In this document: piece by piece, positions 1 to 8,858 of the stretch | How positions within the stretch are numbered: position 1 is the stretch's first letter | Layout of the letters: each line of letters starts with the position of its first letter | From: JANXSS01 sp025356535 | GTDB taxonomy: Bacteria; Pseudomonadota; Gammaproteobacteria; Burkholderiales; Burkholderiaceae_D | DNA: 64,000 nt | Assembly (NCBI GenBank): GCA_043762325.1 | Contig: JAYUMU010000174.1 | Coordinates: 1-64,000, forward strand | Reading direction: 5' to 3' | The notes under the pieces: generated by a model | Database searches by the model: none | The model's input: only the letters and a program-made list of their open reading frames with translations | Told to the model about the DNA's origin: nothing | Program-made: the position numbers and the translations under genes

Positions 1-100
1 ACTCCTCTGGCTGTTTATACTGAACACATTCAACGGTTACAGCTTCAACCCGATTCAGTTCATTAACCCAGTGTTGCACTTGGTACTTGAAACCGCCCAT
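1..100 (-). CDS. partial hypothetical ORF running off the left edge
   Basis: The minus-strand frame is open from a TAA at 170-172 to the window edge. The first in-frame ATG is at 100, and upstream TTG codons at 142 and 151 are possible starts. The visible translation (MGGFKYQVQHWVNELNR and onward) has a protein-like composition, but I do not recognise the family. No clear ribosome binding site is visible. It could be the N-terminus of a gene continuing to the left, or a chance open frame in this AT-richer segment. Confidence 0.25.
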   Translation of the reverse strand, partial: MGGFKYQVQHWVNELNRVEAVTVECVQYKQPEE

Positions 101-316
101 GTTGTCGAAAAATAACGCCGCCGAATCGTGGCTTTTTCGCAAGTCTTGCAAACCTCCATTTTCTGAACATTATTTTTAACTAAAACGCACAAACTGGGCG
201 TCTCGTTACTGGAAAGTAGTTTCCGCTAGGAATAATCTTTTCATGTCAACCGGCATGACTCGACCCTTAGCGGACCTTCTGATTTCAATAATACCTGGTA
301 GGTTAGAAAGATCGCC

Positions 317-463
317 TCAACCCATGTGTGGCCAATCATCCTGATGGTCGCATGGAGCGATTTTTTTCATACGGGTGTCGCTGCGTTTAATTAAAACAAG
401 CACCCATACCGCTAATCCAAGAACTGCCAAGCCGCCTGTAACAACCCAAAAATTCAAAGGCAT
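317..463 (-). CDS. 48-residue single-pass membrane protein
   Basis: A short frame runs from an ATG at 463 to a TGA at 317-319. The product starts MPLNFWVVTGGLAVLGLAVW: residues 5-25 are a strongly hydrophobic segment rich in Val, Leu and Gly, followed by a positive stretch (KRSDTRMKK) and a polar tail (PCDHQDDWPHMG). Hydrophobic core then positive then hydrophilic tail is what a real small inner-membrane protein looks like. The ribosome binding site is weak. I do not recognise a family. It may belong with whatever lies left of the window. Confidence 0.45.
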   Translation of the reverse strand: MPLNFWVVTGGLAVLGLAVWVLVLIKRSDTRMKKIAPCDHQDDWPHMG

Positions 464-898
464 TATGGTTGCCCTGTGTTGTAGCTAATATTTAGCCTGC
501 CACCCGCTATCGACCCATTGCTGTCGGTGACGCTTTCGAAAAGCAGACGTTGAACGCTGAACTGACGGGATCGCCGTCAAGGTTGTAAATTTAAGTGGTC
601 TTGAAGACTAGCCTGCTTTGCATTGCTTCCATCGCGACGGTGGACAAGCAGAACACATCTTTGGATCGGAGGGCTTGCTGATTCGCTGCACATCGCATGC
701 GCCGCCGCACCTCATGACAATTTCTCGGCCTGATCTTTCGCAGCGAAAGCGGATGGAGGCCGATTTTCCGCAGCAAATCAGTTTGAGCCGAAACTCATTG
801 TGTCGCCTGCCGTCAAAGATGTTTTTTGCAAAGCAGCCGTTTGCCGTTGACAAAAACTATCTACCCCAGGCACCACGGGCGTCAATGCAATTGCAGGC
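464..898. other. 435-base stretch without a supported gene
   Basis: Several overlapping short frames exist on both strands (for example 618-920 plus and 608-853 minus), but none has a convincing start signal, recognisable family or coding-like composition. It precedes the reductase gene at 899 and presumably holds its promoter. I cannot point to a clear -35/-10 pair. Confidence 0.4.
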
Positions 899-2011
899 AT
901 GGGCCACACCCTTCTCATAACCGGAACAACCGGGTTTCTTGGTGGAGCGATCCTCGCACGGCTTTATGCGGGTGATTGCCCAGAGCCGCCCTTGTTGCTG
1001 GTGCGCGGTGATTGCGCGGTAATTGGCTTGCAACGCGTACGCTGCAACCTGCGTCGTTTCGGCGTTTCTGAAACGGACCTTCGACGCTTGAGTACAGATC
1101 AAATAATTTTGGGCGATATCAGCAACGTCTCCGCTTTTGCATCGGATCTTCGACTTGAAGGCGTCGGGCAAGTCATCAACTGCGCAGCCATCACCAGTTT
1201 TTCTGACCATCCGGATTTATGGGCTGTGAATGTGACGGGTACGCTCGCATTGGCCCGCCACATGCAAAAGATGGGTGCGCTCAGGCGTTTCCTGCATGTG
1301 GGCACAGCCATGGCGTACGGTCCGCAAGCAGGTACGTTCGTTTTCGAGGACTACACCCCCCCTGCAGATGTCATGCATATCGTTCCCTACACCCGATCAA
1401 AGCTGGAAATCGAGCGCCTGCTGCGTGAACAGCTTCCATCGCTGCCGCTGATCGTGGTGCGGCCATCGATCGTGGTGGGCGATACACGCTTCGGTTGCGG
1501 CCCCTCGTTCAGCATTTTCTGGGTTTTCCGCCTGGCGCAAATGTTGGAGCAATTTACCTACGATCTCGACGATTTGATTGATGTAATCCCCGTTGATTAC
1601 GCCGCAGATGCGATCGTGCATCTCGTGCAGAAACCGATACTCCGGCACGATCTTTACCATATATCAGCGGGGAGAAAATCGGCCTCGACGTTTCGCGAGA
1701 TCGATTACGCACTGGCGGACGGTTTTGCCGCTGCGCCGGTTGGCGAACGCTACCGACGCGCCACGATCGACCAGATAACGCGCCGCGCCTTGCAACTCGA
1801 GGGAGAATTCAGCCGTGGCGAGAAACGCCTCATCGCGAAGGCGATTCGGCTCTACGGCGCATTTGCAGCCTTGAAAATGGTATTTGATAACAGCCGGATC
1901 ATGGATGAAGGGATGGTGCCACCCCGGCGTTTCGCCGACTACGCTGGCGTCTGCGCGCGTAGTTGTGCTGGGGTATCCATGACGACGCAAATGTCGGCCG
2001 ACTTCAAGTAA
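899..2011 (+). CDS. extended SDR / thioester-reductase-like NAD(P) oxidoreductase
   Basis: A 370-residue protein with an N-terminal Rossmann fold: the glycine motif GTTGFLG is at residues 9-15 and the YxxxK catalytic pair is Y164 and K168 (PYTRSK). The fold order and the NCAAIT and NVTGT segments match extended short-chain dehydrogenases of the thioester-reductase/male-sterility (fatty acyl reductase-like) group. The substrate is unknown; no carrier domain is fused to it. It ends ten bases before the ATG of the 186-residue protein, so the two are probably co-transcribed. An epimerase-like activity is an alternative. Confidence 0.7.
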   Translation: MGHTLLITGTTGFLGGAILARLYAGDCPEPPLLLVRGDCAVIGLQRVRCNLRRFGVSETDLRRLSTDQIILGDISNVSAFASDLRLEGVGQVINCAAITSFSDHPDLWAVNVTGTLALARHMQKMGALRRFLHVGTAMAYGPQAGTFVFEDYTPPADVMHIVPYTRSKLEIERLLREQLPSLPLIVVRPSIVVGDTRFGCGPSFSIFWVFRLAQMLEQFTYDLDDLIDVIPVDYAADAIVHLVQKPILRHDLYHISAGRKSASTFREIDYALADGFAAAPVGERYRRATIDQITRRALQLEGEFSRGEKRLIAKAIRLYGAFAALKMVFDNSRIMDEGMVPPRRFADYAGVCARSCAGVSMTTQMSADFK

Positions 2012-2020
2012 GGGGGGGCG

Positions 2021-2581
2021 ATGTCTCTCGATACAACAAGTAGGCTTCGCGCGCCGACGAAATTTGGCTACGTTAGCGCAGCAGACATGCAACAAATTGC
2101 GGCTCTCTTGCTTACCGCTGCCGATGTATTTGGCACTGAGCAGGAAAGCTCCCAGATTCAGGCGGAATATGCCACGTTCGAAAAGCTGACGCAGTTGAGC
2201 AGGCAAGCCATTGGCGTTCGAAAAACAAGCGAAGGCCAGATCGTGGCATGGTGCACTGTGTTTCCGACCACAGCTGCTCTGATGCAAGGGTTTCTTGCCG
2301 GCGCAATTACCGAACGCTCGCTCTTCGAGCAGACCAGCGTCGGCGACAGCGGTGCCCTTTACCTCATGTCCGTGTACATTTTTCCGGAACACCGCGGATC
2401 GATCAGTCCAGAGCGTTTGATCAAGGACACCATTGCGCCGCTACTGGCGGTACCTTGCCCTATTTTTTATCATGGCCTGACGGACCATGGCGCAAGGCTC
2501 GGTACGCTTTTGCAAAAGAAATTCAGCAGGCGTGGTTATCAGATTTTGTGCTTTAAGGCGCCTGTACTTTCTGACAACTGA
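2021..2581 (+). CDS. acetyltransferase-like protein of unknown role
   Basis: A 186-residue protein preceded by a strong ribosome binding site (AAGGGGGGGCG) right after the reductase gene, indicating translational coupling. The middle (residues about 70-140) has the alternation of strands and the segment LYLMSVYIFPEHRG, which resembles the beta-4 and CoA-binding region of GNAT acetyltransferases. The usual Q/RxxGxG/A signature is not clear. I infer an acyl/acetyl transferase acting with the upstream reductase, but the family assignment is weak and the substrate unknown. Confidence 0.5.
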   Translation: MSLDTTSRLRAPTKFGYVSAADMQQIAALLLTAADVFGTEQESSQIQAEYATFEKLTQLSRQAIGVRKTSEGQIVAWCTVFPTTAALMQGFLAGAITERSLFEQTSVGDSGALYLMSVYIFPEHRGSISPERLIKDTIAPLLAVPCPIFYHGLTDHGARLGTLLQKKFSRRGYQILCFKAPVLSDN

Positions 2582-2871
2582 ACGTCTTCTGTGGTTTTCC
2601 GTACGAATACCTGGAGAGTCTCAAAATTACGGCATAAAACCATTCCAATATTTTTGCCGCATCGCCTTCCGGGGCATCCGCACAGCTACCATTTTTTGGA
2701 AACGACCCGGTTCGAAAAAACCCCTCCGGCGTGCGTGCCAATGCAACGCAGCTGCACCGATGTTGCGTTTAATCCAAGCGTGGGGGCTTTTGGCAAGGAT
2801 CTTTAATATTGCTATTGCGAAACATAGGCATCCACTTTAGCCTTGACCGACGTTTAATAGCTGGAGCCATC

Positions 2872-4050
2872 ATGCGCCGCCTGCGATTGTTGTCGTTTTC
2901 CTTGTTGCTCTCCCTCGGTGCCGACGTATTTGCCGCTGCGGACGCGCCGGGTTCGTCGTTCAAGGTGCTGATGGCACATGACCCGTCGGATGAAGCCGCA
3001 GCGTCCGTACAGGTCGGCATGCCGGTTGGTCCGGGCATCGAAGCGTCCTTGAAGCGGCACATTTCATTTTCGTCGACCACGCTCCTGACCGATGTGATGC
3101 GCGCATCGCGCACCTCGGAAAACGACGTCCTGATCGGGCCGCCAAGCGTCACGGCGTCGGCCATCAGCCACGGCTACCAGCTGCTGGCGCTTAATGACGC
3201 CACTGCCAGGTTCGCCATCGTTGCGCGCGCCGACATCGCCAACCTGGAGGGTTTGCGCGGCAAGGTCCTTTACCTGACCCAACAGGATTCCTCCCGTGCC
3301 TATCTGGCAAAGGGATTGCTGCGGGAATCGAAATTCGATCTCAAGACACTCGGCAAATTGACCTATGGGCGCACGTCCGGCGCCGGCCTGCTCGGACTGA
3401 GCCTGAAGATCGCCGATGCGACGTTCGTTGAAGAGAATGAGGCAAAGCAGTGGATGCGAGTAAATCCGAACTTGGGCCACATCCTGAAAACCAGCCGCGA
3501 CGTGCCCTCGGGAATGGCCATTTCGGTCAAAAAGACCATGACCGAGACCGATCGGGCGGCGTTGCTGCGCTGGGTGGCATCCCCGGCGTCGCGCGAGGTC
3601 GGCCTGGGCCAGCTGCGTGAAGCCACGACGGCCGACAAGGATCTGTACAAGTACATTGCCGGCCTGGGTATCCTGACGCCGGCCATGCTGACCGGCACGA
3701 CCGTGGCGACGGCGCAGGCCGTCACGCAACTGATGGCGGCCGGCGCCACGGCGGTCGATACCCGGACCCGCAAGGAGTTCGACAAGGAACACATCCCCGG
3801 TGCGGTGTTTGCGCCTTATGTGGAAAAAAGCCTGAAGGAAGTCGAATACGACCAGACGCAGGACGATTTCACGGCGATATTGAAGCTGCCGCGCGACAAG
3901 CCGGTCATCTTCCTGTGCAACGGGCCGGAATGCTGGAAGTCGTACAAGGCATCGAAAGTGGCGGCGGGTAACGGCTTCAAGAAAGCCTACTGGTTTCGCG
4001 GCGGCATGCCGGAGTGGCGCGAAAAGTCGCTTCCGGTGACCGGCGCCTGA
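2872..4050 (+). CDS. periplasmic binding domain fused to a rhodanese domain
   Basis: A protein of 392 residues when started at the ATG at 2872, which opens a normal signal peptide (MRRLRLLSFSLLLSLG, cleaved near FAAA). An upstream ATG at 2809 is in frame but would add a non-signal extension. Residues about 30-270 resemble a PhnD/NMT1-type solute-binding fold; residues about 285-390 are a rhodanese domain with AVDTRTRKEFDKEHIPGA and an active-site region CNGPECWKS (Cys349, Cys354). It probably handles a sulfur compound in the periplasm. It lies directly upstream of a sulfite dehydrogenase pair, so a role in sulfur transfer or disposal is likely. Binding specificity cannot be read from the sequence. 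Confidence 0.75.
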   Translation: MRRLRLLSFSLLLSLGADVFAAADAPGSSFKVLMAHDPSDEAAASVQVGMPVGPGIEASLKRHISFSSTTLLTDVMRASRTSENDVLIGPPSVTASAISHGYQLLALNDATARFAIVARADIANLEGLRGKVLYLTQQDSSRAYLAKGLLRESKFDLKTLGKLTYGRTSGAGLLGLSLKIADATFVEENEAKQWMRVNPNLGHILKTSRDVPSGMAISVKKTMTETDRAALLRWVASPASREVGLGQLREATTADKDLYKYIAGLGILTPAMLTGTTVATAQAVTQLMAAGATAVDTRTRKEFDKEHIPGAVFAPYVEKSLKEVEYDQTQDDFTAILKLPRDKPVIFLCNGPECWKSYKASKVAAGNGFKKAYWFRGGMPEWREKSLPVTGA

Positions 4051-4144
4051 ACGCATCCCGGGCCAAGCGGATTTCGCACCACGCACCACCATCACCCTTT
4101 TCTGTATTCCCATACGAAGACATCCTGAACCGAAAGAGCGATCA

Positions 4145-5404
4145 ATGACCACCTATCAGCGCACGCCACAAACGTCACCCGGTGTACCCCCAGTCATGAC
4201 ACGCCGCAGCTTTTTGACCCGTACCGGCAAGGCTGCCTCTGCATCGGTATTGGCGGCCACCGGCCTGCCGGCCTTAGCCGCTGGCGTGACGATGCCTTTC
4301 GCCAATGGCGCGCGTGACCTGGTCGCCTATCCGCAAAAGCGCCCGTTGATCGTTCTGACGTCGCGTCCACCGCAGCTGGAGACGCCATTCGAAGTGTTCA
4401 ATGAAAGCGTCCTGACGCCCAACGATGCGTTTTTCGTGCGGTATCACTGGAGCGGCATCCCTACCTCGATCGATCCGCGTACCTATCGGCTGCAGATTCG
4501 TGGAAACGTCAACAGGCCGATCGAGCTGACCCTGGCCGAGATCAAGCACATGGCGTCGCCGGTCGATCTGGTGGCCGTCAATCAGTGCTCGGGCAACAGC
4601 CGGGGATTCTTCGAGCCGCGGGTCAACGGCGGCCAGCTCGGCAATGGCGCCATGGGCAACGCCCGCTGGACCGGCGTGCCCCTGAAAACCGTGCTGGAAA
4701 AAGCCGGCGTCAAAGCCGGCAGCGTGCAGGTGTCCTTCAATGGCCTGGATGTGCCGCCGCTTGGCGACGGACCCGATTTCGTCAAGGCCTTGAATGTCGA
4801 CCATGCGCTCGATGGCGAAGTCATGCTGGCCTGGGCGATGAACGGGGAAGACCTGCCGATGTTGAACGGCTATCCGCTGCGCCTGATCGTGCCTGGCTAC
4901 TACGGCACCTACTGGGTCAAGCATGTCTCCGACATTCTGGTGACGGACAAGGTATTCGACAATTTCTGGATGGCGCCCGCCTACCGTATTCCCGACAACG
5001 ACTGTGCCTGCGTGGAGCCAGGCACGACGCCGGCCAAGACGGTGCCGATCAATCGCTTCAACGTGCGCTCGTTCATCACCAGCGTAAAAGACGGTGCCAC
5101 GCTGCGCGCGGGCCACGTGACGACCGTGCGCGGCATTGCCTTCGACGGCGGTTTCGGTATCGACGAAGTCCTGTTTTCCGACGACGGCGGCGCGACCTGG
5201 CGGGAAGCGAAGCTGGGCGCAGACCTGGGCAGGTATTCTTTCCGCGAATGGACCTTCAGTTACAAGCCGCGCGGCCAGGGAGAACATGTCCTGATGGTCA
5301 AGGCAAAGAATCGCAAAGGCCAGACGCAGCCGATGAAGGCGACCTGGAATGGCGCCGGCTACATGCGCAATGTCGTCGAATCCACCCGTATCGTTGCCAT
5401 CTGA
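4145..5404 (+). CDS. sorA: periplasmic sulfite dehydrogenase, molybdopterin subunit (SorA-like)
   Basis: A 419-residue protein with a twin-arginine signal (TRRSFLTRTGKAA, R20-R21) for export of a cofactor-loaded enzyme. Residues about 95-280 form the sulfite-oxidase molybdopterin domain, with the Mo-ligating cysteine in NQCSGN (Cys148); residues about 300-415 form the Ig-like dimerisation domain (VLFSDDGGATWREA). Family knowledge: oxidises sulfite to sulfate and passes electrons to a small cytochrome c. That cytochrome is the next gene, nine bases away from its ATG at 5414. An ATG inside the signal (Met18) is an alternative start. Substrates other than sulfite are possible in this family. Confidence 0.85.
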   Translation: MTTYQRTPQTSPGVPPVMTRRSFLTRTGKAASASVLAATGLPALAAGVTMPFANGARDLVAYPQKRPLIVLTSRPPQLETPFEVFNESVLTPNDAFFVRYHWSGIPTSIDPRTYRLQIRGNVNRPIELTLAEIKHMASPVDLVAVNQCSGNSRGFFEPRVNGGQLGNGAMGNARWTGVPLKTVLEKAGVKAGSVQVSFNGLDVPPLGDGPDFVKALNVDHALDGEVMLAWAMNGEDLPMLNGYPLRLIVPGYYGTYWVKHVSDILVTDKVFDNFWMAPAYRIPDNDCACVEPGTTPAKTVPINRFNVRSFITSVKDGATLRAGHVTTVRGIAFDGGFGIDEVLFSDDGGATWREAKLGADLGRYSFREWTFSYKPRGQGEHVLMVKAKNRKGQTQPMKATWNGAGYMRNVVESTRIVAI

Positions 5405-5413
5405 GGAATGACC

Positions 5414-5791
5414 ATGTCAAAAAAATCGCGCATTTTCGTGTCCTTTCTGTCTGCGACCCTCCTTGCCGGCACGGCCGGCGCGGCGGCGCTGACAATCGCG
5501 CTGCCGACGGAAACCGCTGTCTACAAGCCCAGCGCCTTGCCTGGCTATGAACTGGTGCAGCGCAACTGCATGACATGCCATTCGGCGCAGTATGTGGCGA
5601 GTCAGCCCGCGACATCGCCGCGCACCTATTGGGATGCGACGGTCAAGAAAATGAAAAAGCCCTTCGGCGCGACGTTTGCCGACGCCGACATACCGGCGAT
5701 GGTAGATTACCTGACCAAAACCTACGGTACGGAGCCGGTGCCAGCGGCGGCCACGGTGACGCCGTCGGCGCCAGTGGTGATGCAAAAGTGA
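5414..5791 (+). CDS. sorB: sulfite dehydrogenase cytochrome c subunit (SorB-like)
   Basis: A 125-residue exported monoheme cytochrome: signal peptide (LSATLLAGTAGAAA) and a heme motif CMTCH at residues 52-56. I chose the ATG at 5414 because AGGA at 5403-5406 sits at proper spacing; the ATG at 5408 is too close. The C-terminal tail is rich in Ala, Val and Pro. It follows the molybdopterin subunit directly, the standard sorAB arrangement, and should accept its electrons and hand them to a soluble cytochrome or terminal oxidase. Confidence 0.85.
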   Translation: MSKKSRIFVSFLSATLLAGTAGAAALTIALPTETAVYKPSALPGYELVQRNCMTCHSAQYVASQPATSPRTYWDATVKKMKKPFGATFADADIPAMVDYLTKTYGTEPVPAAATVTPSAPVVMQK

Positions 5792-6260
5792 GCGTAGCCG
5801 CCGTGTAGTGAAGCAATGTCCTGTCAAGCTAACCAATGCGTTTTGAAGGCAGATATTTATTTATTCCAGGTTGCCGGTGGCCTGCGTCCACCATACTGAC
5901 AGGGGCAGTCAATACGGAAGTGTCCGCTACCTTGCCGCCCTGGACGACCAATTGGCCGGTCGGCTCGATGCATGCTTCGGCAAATCCGTACAATAATGCA
6001 AAACCAAAAAGTTTCATGAAGACGCTCAGGGCGGAAGCGGTCCATGTCTGCGACCACGAGACATTCGCGCACGTGACAGCACGCCTTGGGCAACGCATCG
6101 AGCATCTGTGCAACGCCGGGCGAATGGATTCGGCGCCCGGCTATGCTCGACCCGTCAATTTCGAGGCAACACCCGCACGACGGGCGGCGTGAATCCTGTT
6201 TGCTCCCTGGTCCAGTCGCAGGGGGTCACGCCAGGCTACTGTTCTAAAAAGACGCATCTG
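5792..6260. other. 469-base gap between sorB and the antiporter gene
   Basis: No gene is well supported. A plus-strand frame at 5836-6192 and a minus-strand frame starting at 6017 (MKLFGFALLYGFAEACIEP, 62 residues, down to 5829) were examined; the second begins like a short secretion signal but the rest has no recognisable features. I looked for a metal riboswitch in front of the antiporter gene and could not support one. Confidence 0.3.
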
Positions 6261-7355
6261 ATGAAATTATCGCCGCTACTTCCCATGTGGTCCGCAATCG
6301 CGCCGGGCGCAGCATGGATTCTTCTCGCCGGTTCGTATCTGGGCATGGGCGAGGCCTTCGGGATTTTCTATACGGCGTTACTCGTCGCCGGTTTGTTGGC
6401 AAGCGTGATCGCGGCGGTGTTTCACGCAGAGATCGTTGCGCATCGCGTCGGCGAGCCATATGGCACGCTCGTTCTGGCAATTGCCGTGACGGCCATCGAA
6501 GTCGCGCTCATCGTTTCGCTGATGATCGCAGGTGGCGAAGCGGCAACCGGGCTTGCGCGAGATACGGTCTTCGCTGCCGTCATGATCATTCTCAACGGGA
6601 TGGTGGGCTTGTGCCTGTTGGCCGGCGGACAGCGCCACGGGGAACAAACCTTCGGGTTATATGGGGTCTCGGCGGCGCTGGCGACGCTTGCTGCAATCTC
6701 CGTGCTGACAATGGTATTGCCGAACTATACGACGACGACGCCGGGCCCGGCCTACAGCCGCAGCCAGCTGGCCTTCATTGCCACGGTGTCGCTGGTTTTG
6801 TATGGAACATTCGTTCTTGTCCAGACCGTGCGTCACCGCGAGTACTTTCTTCCCAAGATCGTCGACGGAACCGAAGAGGTAAGCGTGGCGGTGCCGCCGG
6901 CAAAAATGGCGGCGATCAGTGCGGCGCTGCTGCTCGCATGCCTGATAGGTGTCGTATTGCTTGCGAAATCGCTGTCGCCGACGCTTGAAGCGGTGCTGGC
7001 CAGGATCGGCGCGCCAAAGGCGCTCCTGGGCATCATCATCGCCGCGATAGTCCTGCTACCCGAAAGCATCGCCGCTTATCAAGCCGCCAGGGCCAACCGG
7101 CTCCAGACCAGTCTCAACCTCGCATTGGGCTCGGCCCTGGCCAGCATCGGCTTGACCATCCCTGCAGTTGCGATAGTCTCATTGGTGACCGGATGGACGC
7201 TTTCCCTCGGTATCGATGCAAAATCCACCGTCCTGTTGCTGCTGTCGCTCGTCGTCGCAACGCTGTCGCTAGGCACCGGACGCACGACCGTCATGCAGGG
7301 CACCGTGCACCTGGTGATTTTTGCGGTCTATCTGTTCACGACCATCGTCCCCTGA
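6261..7355 (+). CDS. chaA: ChaA-like calcium or sodium/proton antiporter
   Basis: A 364-residue polytopic membrane protein with about eleven hydrophobic segments and two related halves, as in the CaCA family. Conserved acidic motifs sit in the first half (ITAIEVALIVSLM region, near residue 80) and in the second half (LLPESIAAYQAARANR, near residue 265), which are the alpha-repeat ion sites. The longer frame starting at 6108 is rejected because its first 51 residues are not hydrophobic or conserved-looking; the ATG at 6261 starts the first membrane span. It exchanges a cation for protons across the inner membrane. It stands alone with no obvious operon partner. Confidence 0.8.
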   Translation: MKLSPLLPMWSAIAPGAAWILLAGSYLGMGEAFGIFYTALLVAGLLASVIAAVFHAEIVAHRVGEPYGTLVLAIAVTAIEVALIVSLMIAGGEAATGLARDTVFAAVMIILNGMVGLCLLAGGQRHGEQTFGLYGVSAALATLAAISVLTMVLPNYTTTTPGPAYSRSQLAFIATVSLVLYGTFVLVQTVRHREYFLPKIVDGTEEVSVAVPPAKMAAISAALLLACLIGVVLLAKSLSPTLEAVLARIGAPKALLGIIIAAIVLLPESIAAYQAARANRLQTSLNLALGSALASIGLTIPAVAIVSLVTGWTLSLGIDAKSTVLLLLSLVVATLSLGTGRTTVMQGTVHLVIFAVYLFTTIVP

Positions 7356-7480
7356 GCGCGTCGGGGCTTGCGCCGTCTCGCACGATGCGCAAGCCAGTCG
7401 TGGCGGACGCGACGGCGTGCCAATCGATGGTTTGCATTTGCCTGGCGCATTGCAACTGCGCCGGGACGGTCAGCGTAGCG

Positions 7481-8275
7481 TTAGCCGAAACGGAAGGCGG
7501 AAATTGCGGTCTCGAGCACCAGCTCGCTGTAGATGCGCTCGCCAACCGCCTGCGAGGCACCTGCGGCGACCATGAGGGGCAGCAGGTGTTCTTCCCGGGG
7601 ATGCGCGAAGCGCCCGCCAGGCGCGCCGGCCCAGCCGGCCAGTGCTGCGGCGCGTCGTGCACCGTCCTGGCAAACGGCGTCGAGTAGCCACTCATCGAAC
7701 GCCTGTGACGGCGCGGTCGAACGCGCATCGCCATAGCCACGCATGTTGTGAAAGCTCATGCCGGAGCCGATGATCAGGACGCCTTCATTTCTGAGCGGCG
7801 CCAGGGCGCGTCCCGCCTGCAGATGCAGTGCAGGATCGAGATCCCTGTCGACCGACATTTCGATCACTGGAATATCGGCGTCAGGAAAAGCAACTTTCAT
7901 CGGTACGAACACGCCATGATCGATGCCACGCGTCGCATCGATTGCGGCCACCAGACCTGCATCTTCGAGCAGCCGCACGGCGCGTGCCGACAGTTCGGGC
8001 GCACCCGGTACGTCGTAGCGAATCTGATAGGTCTCTGCAGGAAAGCCATGGTAGTCGTAGAGCAGGGACGGGCGTCCGGCACCGGTGAAGGCGAACCCGG
8101 CAGTCTCCCAATGCCCCGAAACGACGATGATCGCCCGGGGTCGTTCAGGAAGCAGATGAACGATTTCGCCGAGGAACGCCCCCATGCCGGTCCAGACATG
8201 GTGGGGGTCCGGCATGAAGAAACAGGGGCCGCCCCCGTGGGGGATGAACAGGGCAGGCTGTGGCGTGGCGGGCAT
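7481..8275 (-). CDS. class III extradiol dioxygenase of the DODA/LigB type
   Basis: A 264-residue protein started at the ATG at 8275, preceded by AGGAAA. Metal-ligand regions typical of the LigB/4,5-DOPA dioxygenase family are visible: IPHGGGPCFF (residues 11-20), VVSGHWE, GIDHGVFVPM and an HNMRGYG region. The family inserts oxygen next to the hydroxyls of catecholic substrates using Fe(II) or uses related zinc/iron chemistry. The frame continues upstream to 8836 but that part has no conserved character. It is divergent from the aldehyde dehydrogenase. Its physiological substrate is unknown. Confidence 0.8.
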   Translation of the reverse strand: MPATPQPALFIPHGGGPCFFMPDPHHVWTGMGAFLGEIVHLLPERPRAIIVVSGHWETAGFAFTGAGRPSLLYDYHGFPAETYQIRYDVPGAPELSARAVRLLEDAGLVAAIDATRGIDHGVFVPMKVAFPDADIPVIEMSVDRDLDPALHLQAGRALAPLRNEGVLIIGSGMSFHNMRGYGDARSTAPSQAFDEWLLDAVCQDGARRAAALAGWAGAPGGRFAHPREEHLLPLMVAAGASQAVGERIYSELVLETAISAFRFG

Positions 8276-8858
8276 GGGAAATTTCCTTTGTTTGGTCGGG
8301 TCAAGGCCTGGCGCGCCAGGCGCATCAAGGCGACGCCTGGCGTGGCGAATCCGCACGCGGTCGTTGCGCCGATGCCGGCAGCAGGCCGCACGGATTTCTC
8401 CGTATCGAGCCGGTGTCGGCCGGACACGGTCTGGCGTGCACGGTAGCGACACCGCTATTGGCAACGCTGCAGGCGCCAGGCAATCCGCGAGCATAGAACA
8501 CATGCGTGGTCTGCGCCACCGACGATGTGCCGCGTCGCGACAATCCTGCATCCGGCTCGGCAGTGCCGGCACTCGCATGCAGCGCGGGCATGCACGCGCG
8601 TGCTGGCCGAATTTGACACATGCCTTTGACCGGCCTGCGCCACGCTGTAGCACCACATCACATCGATGGATCGCTTGTGCCGCCGGCGCGGCATCCGCAC
8701 CGTCAAGTCTGCCGGCACTTCTGCAAACCCGCGCCAGGCGCAAGCGAACTGTTCGACATCCGGTTTCAGTGGCATGCCTATTGCTCAATGCGGTCTGGTC
8801 ACGACGGGCCACGGCCCGACCCGAAACGCGGATCAATTACATCTACAGGAGAGACGAC
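8276..8858. other. 583-base divergent intergenic region
   Basis: It separates the LigB-type gene from the aldehyde dehydrogenase gene. It holds a good sigma-54 promoter at 8770-8785 reading right, and inverted-repeat-rich GC sequence upstream (GTGTCGGCCGGACAC near 8413) that could bind a regulator. No gene is supported here; overlapping frames on both strands lack starts and family resemblance. Confidence 0.5.
8770..8785 (+). promoter_or_regulatory. sigma-54 promoter for the aldehyde dehydrogenase
   Basis: TGGCATGCCTATTGCT matches the consensus TGGCAC-N5-TTGCW with exact 10-base spacing between the GG and GC dinucleotides. It lies 73 bases before the ATG at 8859, and an AcoR-like sigma-54 activator is encoded nearby. 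Confidence 0.75.

Noticed and set aside
5836..6192. Possible 118-residue ORF before the antiporter gene
   Set aside because: No ribosome binding site, signal or recognisable composition; overlaps opposite-strand frames of equal quality.
6100..6260. Possible metal-sensing riboswitch upstream of the ChaA-like gene
   Set aside because: Stems can be drawn, but I could not match the conserved core of the known manganese or magnesium leaders.
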